From: Streptomyces sp. NRRL F-6492
Lineage (GTDB): Bacteria > Actinomycetota > Actinomycetes > Streptomycetales > Streptomycetaceae
Assembly (NCBI RefSeq): GCF_001280125.1
Contig: NZ_LGEG01000020.1
Location: 1 to 21,184 of the forward strand
Length of the DNA stretch: 21,184 bases
Direction of reading: 5' to 3'
Shown here: positions 14,635-21,184 of the stretch, in pieces
Layout: each line of letters starts with the position of its first letter
Position numbering within the stretch: position 1 is the stretch's first letter
Notes under the pieces: generated by a model
Database searches by the model: none
Seen by the model: only the letters and a program-made list of their open reading frames with translations
What the model was told of the DNA's origin: nothing
Position numbers and translations under genes: made by a program

Positions 14635-14742
14635 ATGGACGGCGGCCGGTTACCGTGGACCGGCACGGTTCGTCGGGGCTCCGGGGAGATGAGGCCATGC
14701 GGGATCGGTACGCGCGGATGCTGGACCTGGCGGTCGAGGTGA
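14635..14742 (+). CDS. Putative TTA-containing leader ORF overlapping the LuxR gene
   Basis: A 35-codon ORF starts at ATG 14635, eight bases after GGGGAG (14621-14626), one of the better ribosome-binding sites nearby. Its sixth codon is TTA (14650-14652). It ends at TGA 14740-14742, inside the LuxR gene and in another frame, covering the LuxR ribosome-binding site and start at 14697. The peptide (MDGGRLPWTGTV...) resembles nothing known. It may be a translational leader or chance; see findings. Confidence 0.35.
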   Translation: MDGGRLPWTGTVRRGSGEMRPCGIGTRGCWTWRSR

Positions 14743-15509
14743 TGGACGCCGACGACCCGGAGCGCGTCTGGTCCCTGCTCACCGAGGAGTTGCTCACGGC
14801 GCTCGACGCGACGCTGGTCGTGGGCAAGGAGGAGCCCTGGACGCGGGAGCGGGGCCGCGTCGAACTCCGGTCGTACGGTGCGGGGGCGGAGGCCCTCCCC
14901 GACGAGTCGGTCCGGCGCCGCATCCGGGAGGGCTACCCCTTCGCCGGGCACTACGGGGGGCACGGGGACCGGATCCCGCAGAGCGCAGCGCGCATCGCGG
15001 GAGGACGGGTCTGGCGGCACAGCGCGACGGCCGACGCCCTCCGGCGGGCCTTCGGCACGCGGCACACGCTCGGCATACCGTTCCCGGGCGCGGGCCCGCA
15101 CGTCAGCGGGTTCATGGTGCACCGCCCGGGCGGGGACTTCTCCGTCCACGACGTGCGGTACGCCACGCGCGTACAGCCGCTCCTCAAGGCGGCGGCGAAC
15201 CACCGGTCCCTCCTGAACGCGCTGCGGGAGGCGTCGGGCGGCGACCGGAGTCGGCGGGCCAACCAGTCGCTGGCCGCGCCGCTGACCCCCCGCGAGCTGA
15301 ACGTCCTGCACCTGCTCGCCACCGGGCTGCCGGCCGACTCCATGGCACGCCGCCTCGGCATCTCGCCGCGCACCGTGCACAAACACCTGCACGCGCTCTA
15401 CCGCAAACTGGGCGCCGCGGACCGGCTCGACGCGGTGCTGCGCGCCCAGAGCGCCGGCCTGCTCGCCGGGGGCGGCGAGCCGGGCGCCCGGCCTTTCCCG
15501 GACCGGTGA
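14697..15509 (+). CDS. LuxR-type transcriptional regulator
   Basis: The 270-aa product ends with a clear LuxR/GerE helix-turn-helix (196-257): LTPRELNVLHLLATGLPADSMARRLGI then SPRTVHKHLHALYRKLG. The N-terminal 180 residues look like a degenerate GAF/PAS-type sensor (LDLAVEVMDADDPERVWSLLTEEL, later FMVHRPGGDFSVHDV). No phosphoacceptor receiver domain is present, so it is not a classical response regulator. The ATG at 14697 follows GGGGAGATGAGGCC; an in-frame ATG at 14620 is possible but has a weaker site. The ligand and targets are unknown. Confidence 0.85.
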   Translation: MRDRYARMLDLAVEVMDADDPERVWSLLTEELLTALDATLVVGKEEPWTRERGRVELRSYGAGAEALPDESVRRRIREGYPFAGHYGGHGDRIPQSAARIAGGRVWRHSATADALRRAFGTRHTLGIPFPGAGPHVSGFMVHRPGGDFSVHDVRYATRVQPLLKAAANHRSLLNALREASGGDRSRRANQSLAAPLTPRELNVLHLLATGLPADSMARRLGISPRTVHKHLHALYRKLGAADRLDAVLRAQSAGLLAGGGEPGARPFPDR

Positions 15510-15571
15510 CCCGGAAACACCCGAACCGCTCCCTCCGCGGGGGATTTGGGATCAGCCGCTGAACGGAAAGC

Positions 15572-15604
15572 TGGTCCAGACCTCTTGACGATTGGTCCAG
15601 ACCT
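15572..15604 (+). promoter_or_regulatory. Two 12-bp direct repeats, DasR/ChiR-type operator
   Basis: TGGTCCAGACCT occurs identically at 15572-15583 and 15593-15604, with a 21-bp period (two helical turns). The same 12-bp direct repeats are known from Streptomyces chitinase promoters, where they are needed for chitin induction and glucose repression (chiC/ChiR), and TGGTCCAGACC is close to the core of the DasR site (ACTGGTCTAGACCACT). The repeats flank and overlap the -35 box, so binding would block the polymerase. Confidence 0.9.
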
Positions 15605-15613
15605 TCTTAGTGT
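15585..15613 (+). promoter_or_regulatory. Chitinase promoter (-35/-10)
   Basis: TTGACG (15585-15590), a 17-base spacer, then TAGTGT (15608-15613) fit the HrdB consensus. Transcription would start near 15620, giving a leader of about 105 bases. Confidence 0.8.
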
Positions 15614-15726
15614 CGCCGCAACGCACTGCGGTGAGCGCAGGGCAGGGCACCACGTACTCAGGGCCATGCGGGGCGTGCGGGTCACGGACCGCCCCCTGTG
15701 CGCCGGATCTCATCCGAGGAGCATCG

Positions 15727-17599
15727 TTGAGCACCGAAACACCCCGCCGAATCCGGTTGCCGCGGAGCGTCGTCCGGTCCGGCCGGGCCAGGGCCGTCGC
15801 CGGCGTCACCGCGCTGGTCCTTCCCCTGGCCGCCATGGTCGGACTCGCGGCCCCCGCGGAGGCGGCCGCCTCCGCCACCGCGACCTACACCAAGAAGTCC
15901 GACTGGGGCTCCGGCTTCGAGGGCCAGTGGACGGTGAAGAACACCGGCACCACCACGCTCTCCTCCTGGACCGTCGAGTGGGACTTCCCCGCCACCACCA
16001 AGGTCACCTCCGCGTGGGACGCCACCGTCACCAACTCCGCGAACCACTGGACCGCGAAGAACCTGGGCTGGAACGGCACCCTCGCCCCCGGCGCCTCCAT
16101 CTCCTTCGGATTCAACGGCACCGGCACCGGCGCCCCCTCCGGCTGCAAGCTCAACGGCGCCTCCTGCGACGGCGGCCCCACCAACCCCGGTGACAACGCC
16201 CCCTCCGCGCCCGGCAAGCCCACCGCGAGCGACATCACCAACACCTCGGTGAAGCTCACCTGGGCGGCCGCCACCGACGACAAGGGCATCAAGAACTACG
16301 ACGTCAAGCGCGACGGCGCCACCGTCGCCACGGTCACCGGCACCACCTACACCAACACGGGCCTGACCGCCGGCACCGACTACGGTTACACGGTCGTCGC
16401 CCGCGACACCGCCGACCAGACCGGCCCGGCCTCCGCCGCCACGGCCGTCCGCACCACCGGCGGCGGTGGGGGCGGCGAGAACCCCGGTGGCAACGGGAAG
16501 ATCAACCTGGGCTACTTCACCAACTGGGGCCCCTACACGGTGAAGAACCTGGTGACCTCCGGCTCCGCGTCGAAGATCACGCACATCAACTACGCCTTCG
16601 GCAACGTCCAGAACGGCAAGTGCACCGTCGGCGACTCCTACGCCGACTACGAGAAGTCCTTCACCGCCGACCAGTCGGTGGACGGCAAGGCCGACGTGTG
16701 GGACCAGCCGCTGCGCGGCCACTTCAACCAGCTGCGCAAGCTGAAGGCGCAGTACCCGCACATCAAGGTCCTCTGGTCCTTCGGCGGCTGGACCTGGTCC
16801 GGCGGCTTCGGCCAGGCCGTGCAGAACCCGAGCGCCTTCGCCCAGTCCTGCTACGACCTGGTCGAGGACCCGCGCTGGGCCGACGTCTTCGACGGCATCG
16901 ACCTGGACTGGGAGTACCCCAACGCCTGCGGCCTGCGGTCTGACCTGTGACACCAGCGGCCCGGCCTCGATCAAGAACATGATGCAGGCCATGCGCGCCA
17001 AGTTCGGCCCGAACAACCTGATCACCGCGGCCATCACCGCCGACGGCTCCAACGGCGGCAAGCTCGACGCGGCCGACTACGGCGGCGCCGCCCAGTACAT
17101 CAACTGGTACGACGTGATGACGTACGACTACTTCGGCACCTGGGCCGCGCAGGGCCCGACCGCCCCGCACTCCCCGCTGACCTCGTACCCCGGCATCCCC
17201 GCCCAGGGCTTCAACTCGGCCGACGCGATCGCCAAGCTGAAGGCCAAGGGCGTCCCCGCCTCCAAGCTGCTGCTCGGCATCGGCTTCTACGGACGCGGCT
17301 GGACCGGCGTCACCCAGTCCGCCCCCGGCGGCACGGCCACCGGCCCGGCGGCCGGCGTCGAGCCGGGCAACCAGTACTACAAGGTCCTCAAGACCACCTG
17401 CCCGGCCAACGGCACCGTCGCCGGCACGGCGTACGCCCACTGCGGCACCGACTGGTGGAGCTACGACACCCCGGCCACGGTCACGTCCAAGATGTCCTGG
17501 GCCAAGGGCCAGGGCCTGGGCGGCGCCTTCTTCTGGGAGTTCAACGGCGACACCGTCGACGGCGAGCTGGTCGGCGCGATCAGCAACGGCCTGAAGTAG
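15727..17599 (+). pseudogene. chiC: GH18 chitinase (chiC-like), frameshifted by a 7-bp duplication
   Basis: The first part (15727-16950, 407 codons) has a signal peptide (cut after AAPAEA, about residue 46), a CBM2 carbohydrate-binding module (about 48-148), a fibronectin III domain (about 160-243), a Gly-rich linker, and the first half of a GH18 barrel, including SFGGWTWSGG and the catalytic DGIDLDWE (389-396). Then CCTGCGG is tandemly duplicated (16925-16938), the frame shifts and TGA follows at 16948. The rest of the barrel is intact in the next frame to 17599 (WYDVMTYDYFGTW, LLGIGFYGRGWTG, GGAFFWEFNGD). Removing one repeat copy restores NACGLTCDTSG and a 621-aa enzyme, close to Streptomyces ChiC/Chi63. 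The start is TTG at 15727 with GAGGAG five bases upstream. The substrate would be extracellular chitin. The downstream part is undecayed, so the mutation is recent, reversible, or a sequencing error. Confidence 0.85.
16925..16938 (+). repeat. 7-bp perfect tandem duplication breaking the chitinase frame
   Basis: CCTGCGG occurs twice in direct tandem. One copy gives an open frame across the chitinase; two copies give a +7 shift and a stop codon ten bases later. Confidence 0.9.
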
Positions 17600-17632
17600 G
17601 CCCCGGCGGTCGCCTCCGCACCGCATCACCCG

Positions 17633-17672
17633 AACGTCCCGCCCGCCCCCGAACGGGGGCGGGCGGGACGTT
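17633..17672. terminator. 18-bp perfect-stem terminator
   Basis: AACGTCCCGCCCGCCCCC (17633-17650) pairs with 17655-17672 around a GAAC loop, followed by a T and then mixed sequence. It lies between the chitinase gene and the convergent DedA gene and probably serves both. Confidence 0.85.
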
Positions 17673-17700
17673 TCCGCGTCGGGCCCGGCGCGACCCCCGG

Positions 17701-18360
17701 TCAGGAGGCGCGGCGCCCGCCGTCCCGGTCGCGGCCGCGCAGCCGCACCGTCACGTAGACCACGAGGGCGAGGCCGCCCAGGACCAGGACGACCTTGGAG
17801 ACGATGCCGACGTACCTCCCCACCAGGTCCCACTGGTCCCCCAGCCAGTAACCGGCCAGGATCAGGGCGGCGTTCCAGATCAGGCTGCCGAGCGCGGTCA
17901 ACGCGACGAACAGCGGCAGCGGCATGCGCTCCACCCCGGCCGGAGCGGAGACGAGGCTGCGGACGACCGGCACCATGCGGCCGAGGAAGACCGCCTTGGT
18001 GCCGTGCCTGGCGAACCACTCCTCCGTGCGCTCCAGGTCGGAGGTCTTCACCAGCGGCAGCCTGGCCCAGAGGGCGTGCACGCGCTCCCGGCCGAGCAGC
18101 ATCCCGATCCAGTAGAGGACCAGGGCCCCCACGACCGAGCCGAGCGTGGTCCAGAACAGCGCCGAGAACAGCGTGAGCACGCCCTGCCCGGCCGCGAACC
18201 CGGTCAGCGGCAGGATCACCTCGCTCGGCAGGGGAGGGAAGAGGTTCTCCAGCGCGACCGCCAGGCCGGCCCCGGGGCCGCCCAGGGTCTCGACCAGGTC
18301 GGTCGCCCAGCCCGCGAGACCGTCCGAGGGCTGCCGTGCCGCCGCGTACGTGAGGTGCAT
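17701..18360 (-). CDS. DedA family membrane protein
   Basis: The 219-aa product has about five hydrophobic segments and the family motifs: ENLFPPLPSEVILPLTGFAAG (38-58), a glycine-bearing GSVVGALVLYWIGMLLGR (74-91), and FLGRMVPVVRSLVSAPAGVERM (125-146). DedA (PF09335) proteins are flippases for undecaprenyl phosphate or phospholipids; several members act in envelope stress. The ATG at 18360 has GGAGAG six bases upstream. A perfect 12-bp palindrome lies 22-33 bases upstream of the start. The C-terminus is highly charged. Confidence 0.9.
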   Translation of the reverse strand: MHLTYAAARQPSDGLAGWATDLVETLGGPGAGLAVALENLFPPLPSEVILPLTGFAAGQGVLTLFSALFWTTLGSVVGALVLYWIGMLLGRERVHALWARLPLVKTSDLERTEEWFARHGTKAVFLGRMVPVVRSLVSAPAGVERMPLPLFVALTALGSLIWNAALILAGYWLGDQWDLVGRYVGIVSKVVLVLGGLALVVYVTVRLRGRDRDGGRRAS

Positions 18361-18381
18361 AGGGGTCTCTCCAAGCCGCCG

Positions 18382-18393
18382 GACCGATCGGTC
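18382..18393. promoter_or_regulatory. Perfect 12-bp palindrome upstream of dedA
   Basis: GACCGATCGGTC is a perfect palindrome between the dedA ribosome-binding site and the hairpin at 18406. The form fits a TetR-family or similar operator, but no regulator gene is adjacent. Confidence 0.4.
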
Positions 18394-18405
18394 ACCCGGG
18401 ACCGC

Positions 18406-18429
18406 GGCCTGCCGTCACCGCGGCAGGCC
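18406..18429. terminator. Hairpin downstream of the glycosyltransferase pseudogene
   Basis: GGCCTGCCG (18406-18414) pairs with CGGCAGGCC (18421-18429) around TCACCG. It lies on the path of minus-strand transcription from the pseudogene and could insulate dedA. Confidence 0.5.
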
Positions 18430-18559
18430 CGCACGGACCGGTGACGGCCCGCAGCCCGGGAGTGCCCTTCCTGCTACCCGCTCCGCCGCGATCCCCACGC
18501 GCGGACCCGGAATCGATGACGACCGTCCGCCCCGGCCCTCCGCCCGGATCGGCGTGCGG

Positions 18560-19079
18560 CCCGGATCGGCGTGCCGCCCGGTCGAGCGCGGCGAGCACCG
18601 GCGCGACGCCGTCCTCCCCGGCCGGACGCCCGGCCGGTGCCCGGGCGCGCTCCCGGTAGGAGGGGTCCGCCGTCACCCGGCGCACGGCGGCGGCCGGCGC
18701 GCCCGTGGTGAGGCGGCGCAACGGCACCGCCGGGGGAGCGGTGCCCGGCGCGGTCAGCCGGGACGCCCAGAAGGCCTCGTCGAACCGGACCGGCACCGGC
18801 AGGGCGGGCACCCCGGCCCACAGGGCGGCACCGGTCGTGCCGGCGCGCCCGCTCCACCTGTTCCCCACCGCGCCCAGCGACCGCGCTCCCAGCACCGGGG
18901 CGGGGAACTCCCGCGTGGGGCGCAGCGGACGGAAGCACTCCGGAGCCGGCCACCAGCGGTTCGAACACCGCGTGCGCGGCCGGCGTCACCTCGTGGCCCG
19001 CCCGTACGAGACCGGCGCCCAGACCCGTGCACGGCGCGACCCCGCCCCGCGACCCCGCCGTCGTCATCACGATGCGCAC
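18560..19079 (-). pseudogene. GT1-type glycosyltransferase, internally deleted and frameshifted
   Basis: Reading leftward from GTG 19079, the translation VRIVMTTAGSRGGVAP then GLGAGLVRAGHEVTPAAHAV and FEPLVAGSG is the N-terminus of an MGT/UGT-type glycosyltransferase. A one-base shift near 18950 moves the frame to RPLRPTREFPAPVLGARS. Shortly after comes GRAGTTGAALWAGVPALPVPV, the donor-binding block that normally lies some 250 residues further on, then FDEAFWASRLTAPG and EDGVAPVLAALDR. So about 600 bp of the middle is gone. Proline stands where family leucine is expected (EVTPAAH, LTAPG, GAPAAAV, RAPAGRPAGE). The 3' limit is approximate. It cannot make an active enzyme. Confidence 0.8.
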
Positions 19080-19268
19080 GCCGCCGGTGTCGCCCGTCCG
19101 GGAGCGTCGTGGGGGAAGATCCGCCGATGCCCCGCCGGACGCCTCCGCCGGGGAACGCCCGTCCGCGCGGTCCGCCCCGGGCGCCACGGGATTCTCTTCC
19201 GGAGCGCGCATGCCCGGGCGCATCCGGGGAACACGGGAACCACTTGTTGGATCGTGAAAGGCCGGCCC

Positions 19269-19526
19269 GTGCTGATTCCCGAACCCCGCGCCCTCCGTTC
19301 CCTGCTCACCCGTTACGCGGACCTGCGCATCGCCGAGGCGCGTGGCGAGAAGAGGGACGGGCGGCTCCTGGACGACGTCTCCTACACCCTGTGCGTGGCC
19401 ACCGGTACGACCCGTATCGAGGACGCCCTGGCGGCCGCCGACGTCCTGTTGGCCGCTTCCCGCGCGCGGAGCGCCCGCCCGGCGCCGTCCAGGACCGCCC
19501 GGACGGCACCGGAGCTGGCCGCCTGA
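19269..19526 (+). CDS. DUF5133 family protein
   Basis: The 85-aa product begins VLIPEPRALRSLLTRYADLRI and contains RRLLDDVSYTLCVATGTT-like text (GRLLDDVSYTLCVATGTTRIEDAL), matching the DUF5133 family of small streptomycete proteins. Its function is unknown. The GTG at 19269 is chosen because family members start in the same place relative to PxPxxLRxLLxRY, with AAAGG seven bases upstream; a GTG at 19254 is an alternative. The 190 bases upstream hold no gene. Confidence 0.75.
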   Translation: MLIPEPRALRSLLTRYADLRIAEARGEKRDGRLLDDVSYTLCVATGTTRIEDALAAADVLLAASRARSARPAPSRTARTAPELAA

Positions 19527-19535
19527 GGTGCCGTC

Positions 19536-19582
19536 GGCCCCGCCCCCTGCCCGGTGGACCACTCCGGGCAGGGGGCGGGGCC
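19536..19582. terminator. 19-bp perfect-stem terminator between convergent genes
   Basis: GGCCCCGCCCCCTGCCCGG (19536-19554) pairs with 19564-19582 around a 9-base loop. It starts 10 bases after the DUF5133 stop and ends 14 bases before the convergent phosphatase stop. Confidence 0.85.
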
Positions 19583-19595
19583 TTCCCGTGGCGGG

Positions 19596-20789
19596 TCAGC
19601 CGTACGCCTTGGCGTGGGGACCCGCGGTGCGGGGGCCGCGCCAGTCCAGGCACAGGACGGTGGCGTCGTCCTCCGGCCATCCGTCGCTGGCGTCGGTGAC
19701 CGCGGTGACCAGGGCGCGCACGACCTCGCGCGGGTGCTCGGCCGCGGTCTTGCGGAGGAGGCCGGGAAGGTCGACGGCCGCCGCCCGCCGTTCCTGCATG
19801 CCGTCGGTGTGGAGGACGAGGCGGTCACCGGGGCGGAGGTCCAGCTCCTGCACCCGGTAGGGCTTCCCGCCCGGGACGCCGAAGGGCAGGTCCACGGCGA
19901 GCTCGACCCGGTCGACCGCGCCGTCGCGCAGCCTCAGGGGCCAGGGGTGGCCCGCGTTGACGAGCCGCGCGCTGCTGCCGTCCAGGGCGATGCGCAGCAG
20001 CTGGCCGGTGGCGAAGGTGCGTCTGCCGTGGTCGAGGAGCGCCCGGTGGGCCTGTCGCGCCTGCTCGGCCAGCCCCGTTCCGGAGCGGCGGGCGCCCCGC
20101 GAGGCGTTGACCAGGAGGGTGGCCATGAGCGAGGCGTCGACGTTGTGCCCCATGGCGTCGGTCACCGACAGGTGCAGGGTGTCGTGGTCGAGGCTGTAGT
20201 CGTACGTGTCGCCCGCGATCTCGGAGGCCGGCACCAGGGCGCCCGCCAAGGTGAACTCGGGCGCCTCGCAGGAAGGGGCCGAGGGCAGGAGCTGCCGCTG
20301 GATCTCCGCGGCCAGGCTGACCGAGGTGGTGCGGTTGCCCCAGTGGTAGAGGTCGGTGAACCGGCGGTCCGTGACGATGATGTACGCCAGCGCGTGCGCC
20401 GCCTCCTCCACCTGCTCCAGCACGTCCCGGCTCACCGGGGGCAGGAAAAGCTCCAGGACGCCGATGGTGTCGCCCCGGTTGGTGACGGGGGCGAGCACCC
20501 GGTGCCCGCCGCCCTCCGGGAGCAGTATCGGCCTCTGCGTCCGCAGGACCTCGTCGTAGATCCCGCTGCGGGCGAGGGGGACCTGCTCGGCCGGGTGGTC
20601 CTGTCGCGCGTCCCCGTCCTCGGCGACCCGCAGCATGCGCCGTCCGACGACGTCGACGAAGAGGAAGGACACGGAGCGCGCGCCGAACCTGGTGCGCAGA
20701 TTGCGCGCCACGACGTCCAGGGAGGCGACCGGCGAGGCCTGCTCCGCCGCCCCCAGCACTTCGGCCAGTCCAATGCGATCGTTCGTCAC
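19596..20789 (-). CDS. GAF-domain PP2C/SpoIIE-type serine phosphatase
   Basis: The 397-aa product has an N-terminal GAF-like sensor (about 20-140) and a SpoIIE-type PP2C phosphatase domain (about 155-385). Metal-site residues are seen in [10 protein letters not shown] (189-198), [15 protein letters not shown] (209-223), LHTDGMQE (327-334) and [11 protein letters not shown] (373-383). Enzymes of this type dephosphorylate STAS antagonists and so free sigma factors from RsbW-like kinases. There is no kinase domain or membrane helix. The GTG at 20789 is chosen for its GAGGAGG at 5-base spacing; the ATG at 20831 has no such site. It could oppose the anti-sigma ATPase at 4014 in a partner switch, but they are 15 kb apart, so this is inference. 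Confidence 0.9.
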   Translation of the reverse strand: MTNDRIGLAEVLGAAEQASPVASLDVVARNLRTRFGARSVSFLFVDVVGRRMLRVAEDGDARQDHPAEQVPLARSGIYDEVLRTQRPILLPEGGGHRVLAPVTNRGDTIGVLELFLPPVSRDVLEQVEEAAHALAYIIVTDRRFTDLYHWGNRTTSVSLAAEIQRQLLPSAPSCEAPEFTLAGALVPASEIAGDTYDYSLDHDTLHLSVTDAMGHNVDASLMATLLVNASRGARRSGTGLAEQARQAHRALLDHGRRTFATGQLLRIALDGSSARLVNAGHPWPLRLRDGAVDRVELAVDLPFGVPGGKPYRVQELDLRPGDRLVLHTDGMQERRAAAVDLPGLLRKTAAEHPREVVRALVTAVTDASDGWPEDDATVLCLDWRGPRTAGPHAKAYG

Positions 20790-20975
20790 GACATCCTCCT
20801 CGGGTACCCCCTTCTCGTTTCCACGGGACACGGGGGCATGCGCGGGTCCGTGCGTGCTCCGACAGAAGGGGTGAACGGTTCGCGGTCGTACCGGCCGGGA
20901 GGGGACCTTCGTGGCCCGGGGGCTTCCCGCCGGAGCCCGGAGGCGGCTCCTCCGTCACCCGAAGGGCGCAAGATC

Positions 20976-21001
20976 GGTTGACGCGGCGGAGATCGGGGTA
21001 G
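20976..21001 (+). promoter_or_regulatory. Promoter candidate for the cold-shock gene
   Basis: GGTT (20976-20979), 16 bases, then GGGTAG (20996-21001) resembles a sigma-B-type promoter with one mismatch. TTGACG (20978-20983) overlaps it and could act with TAGGGC (20999-21004), but the 15-base spacing is short. Either gives a leader of about 80 bases, as expected for cold-shock mRNAs. Confidence 0.4.
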
Positions 21002-21087
21002 GGCGGTGACGGGTGTCCTCCCTTGGCGGGGGGGCGCCGTTCTTTTCACCCCGGCCGGGAGTCCCGGCTCGATCGAAGGACAGCGGC

Positions 21088-21184
21088 ATGGCCAGCGGTA
21101 CCGTGAAGTGGTTCAACGCCGAGAAGGGCTTCGGGTTCATCGCCCAGGACGGCGGCCCGGACGTCTTCGCCCACTACTCCAGCA
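21088..21184 (+). CDS. Cold-shock protein (CspA family), truncated by window end
   Basis: The 32 visible codons read [20 protein letters not shown] then [18 protein letters not shown] is the RNP-1 RNA-binding motif and DVFAHYS leads into RNP-2. Family proteins are about 67 aa single-stranded nucleic acid chaperones in the cytoplasm. The ATG at 21088 has GAAGGA upstream. The 3' half lies outside the window. Confidence 0.93.
   Translation, partial: MASGTVKWFNAEKGFGFIAQDGGPDVFAHYSS

Noticed and set aside
14620..14696. Longer N-terminus for the LuxR gene from ATG 14620
   Set aside because: The ribosome-binding site is weak and the extension is not conserved-looking; 14697 has GGGGAG and fits the domain start.
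16979..17599. Second half of the chitinase as an independent gene from ATG 16979
   Set aside because: It would be a half barrel lacking the catalytic acids, with no ribosome-binding site; it is the displaced 3' part of the chitinase.
20804..20809. GGGTAC on the minus strand before the phosphatase gene
   Set aside because: A promoter there would start transcription inside the ribosome-binding site, and the only GNNT match (GTGT) is 18 bases upstream, too far for the sigma-B-type spacing.

Overview
The window looks like a piece of a Streptomyces chromosome. GC is very high with strong third-position GC, genes are typical of the genus (WhiB-like protein, chitinase with CBM2-FnIII-GH18 layout, DUF5133, DUF2945, SpoIIE-type phosphatase), GTG and TTG starts occur, and leucine TTA codons are almost absent. 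About 18 intact or nearly intact genes, two decayed pseudogenes, one freshly frameshifted gene and two edge-truncated genes are visible. No rRNA, tRNA, CRISPR array, transposase or phage module was seen.

Layout. 1-2132: a divergent pair, an AI-2E-family permease (minus, running off the left edge and carrying a TTA codon) and a DMT-family transporter (plus). 2235-3230: polyphosphate kinase 2. 3424-about 3800: the wreck of a STAS-domain anti-sigma-factor antagonist, followed by an intact RsbW-like ATPase (4014-4571). 4620-5807 (minus): a phospholipase D/cardiolipin synthase-like enzyme. 6250-7560: a secreted beta-propeller phytase. 7667-9161 (minus): a von Willebrand A protein and a small conserved protein. 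9353-10326: a small membrane protein, an unknown 102-aa protein and a small EF-hand protein. 10525-11956: a methyltransferase and a TspO/MBR protein that overlap tail to tail. 12143-13974: a lysozyme-like protein, an SRPBCC protein, and a DUF2945 gene coupled to a short downstream ORF. 14104-15509: a WhiB4-like protein and a LuxR-type regulator. 15727-17599: a GH18 chitinase gene under a DasR/ChiR-like promoter, broken by a 7-bp tandem duplication. 17701-18360 (minus): a DedA protein. About 18560-19079 (minus): a glycosyltransferase pseudogene with a large internal deletion. 19269-19526: a DUF5133 protein. 19596-20789 (minus): a GAF-SpoIIE phosphatase. 21088-end: a cold-shock protein, truncated by the window.

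How it hangs together. Much of the content is stress or phosphate related: PPK2, phytase, anti-sigma ATPase, PP2C phosphatase, WhiB4-like protein, SRPBCC, DUF2945, Csp. Four genes (ppk2, the anti-sigma ATPase, the small membrane protein and csp) have upstream GNNT-N14/16-GGGTA motifs resembling Streptomyces sigma-B-type promoters. A stress-sigma-controlled cluster is therefore plausible but inferred. The partner-switch module is incomplete: the ATPase is intact, the antagonist beside it is dead, and a candidate phosphatase lies 16 kb away.

The best leads are the reversible-looking chitinase frameshift, the TTA-containing leader ORF that overlaps the LuxR start, the dead STAS gene beside a live anti-sigma factor, and a shared Leu-to-Pro decay pattern in the two pseudogenes.
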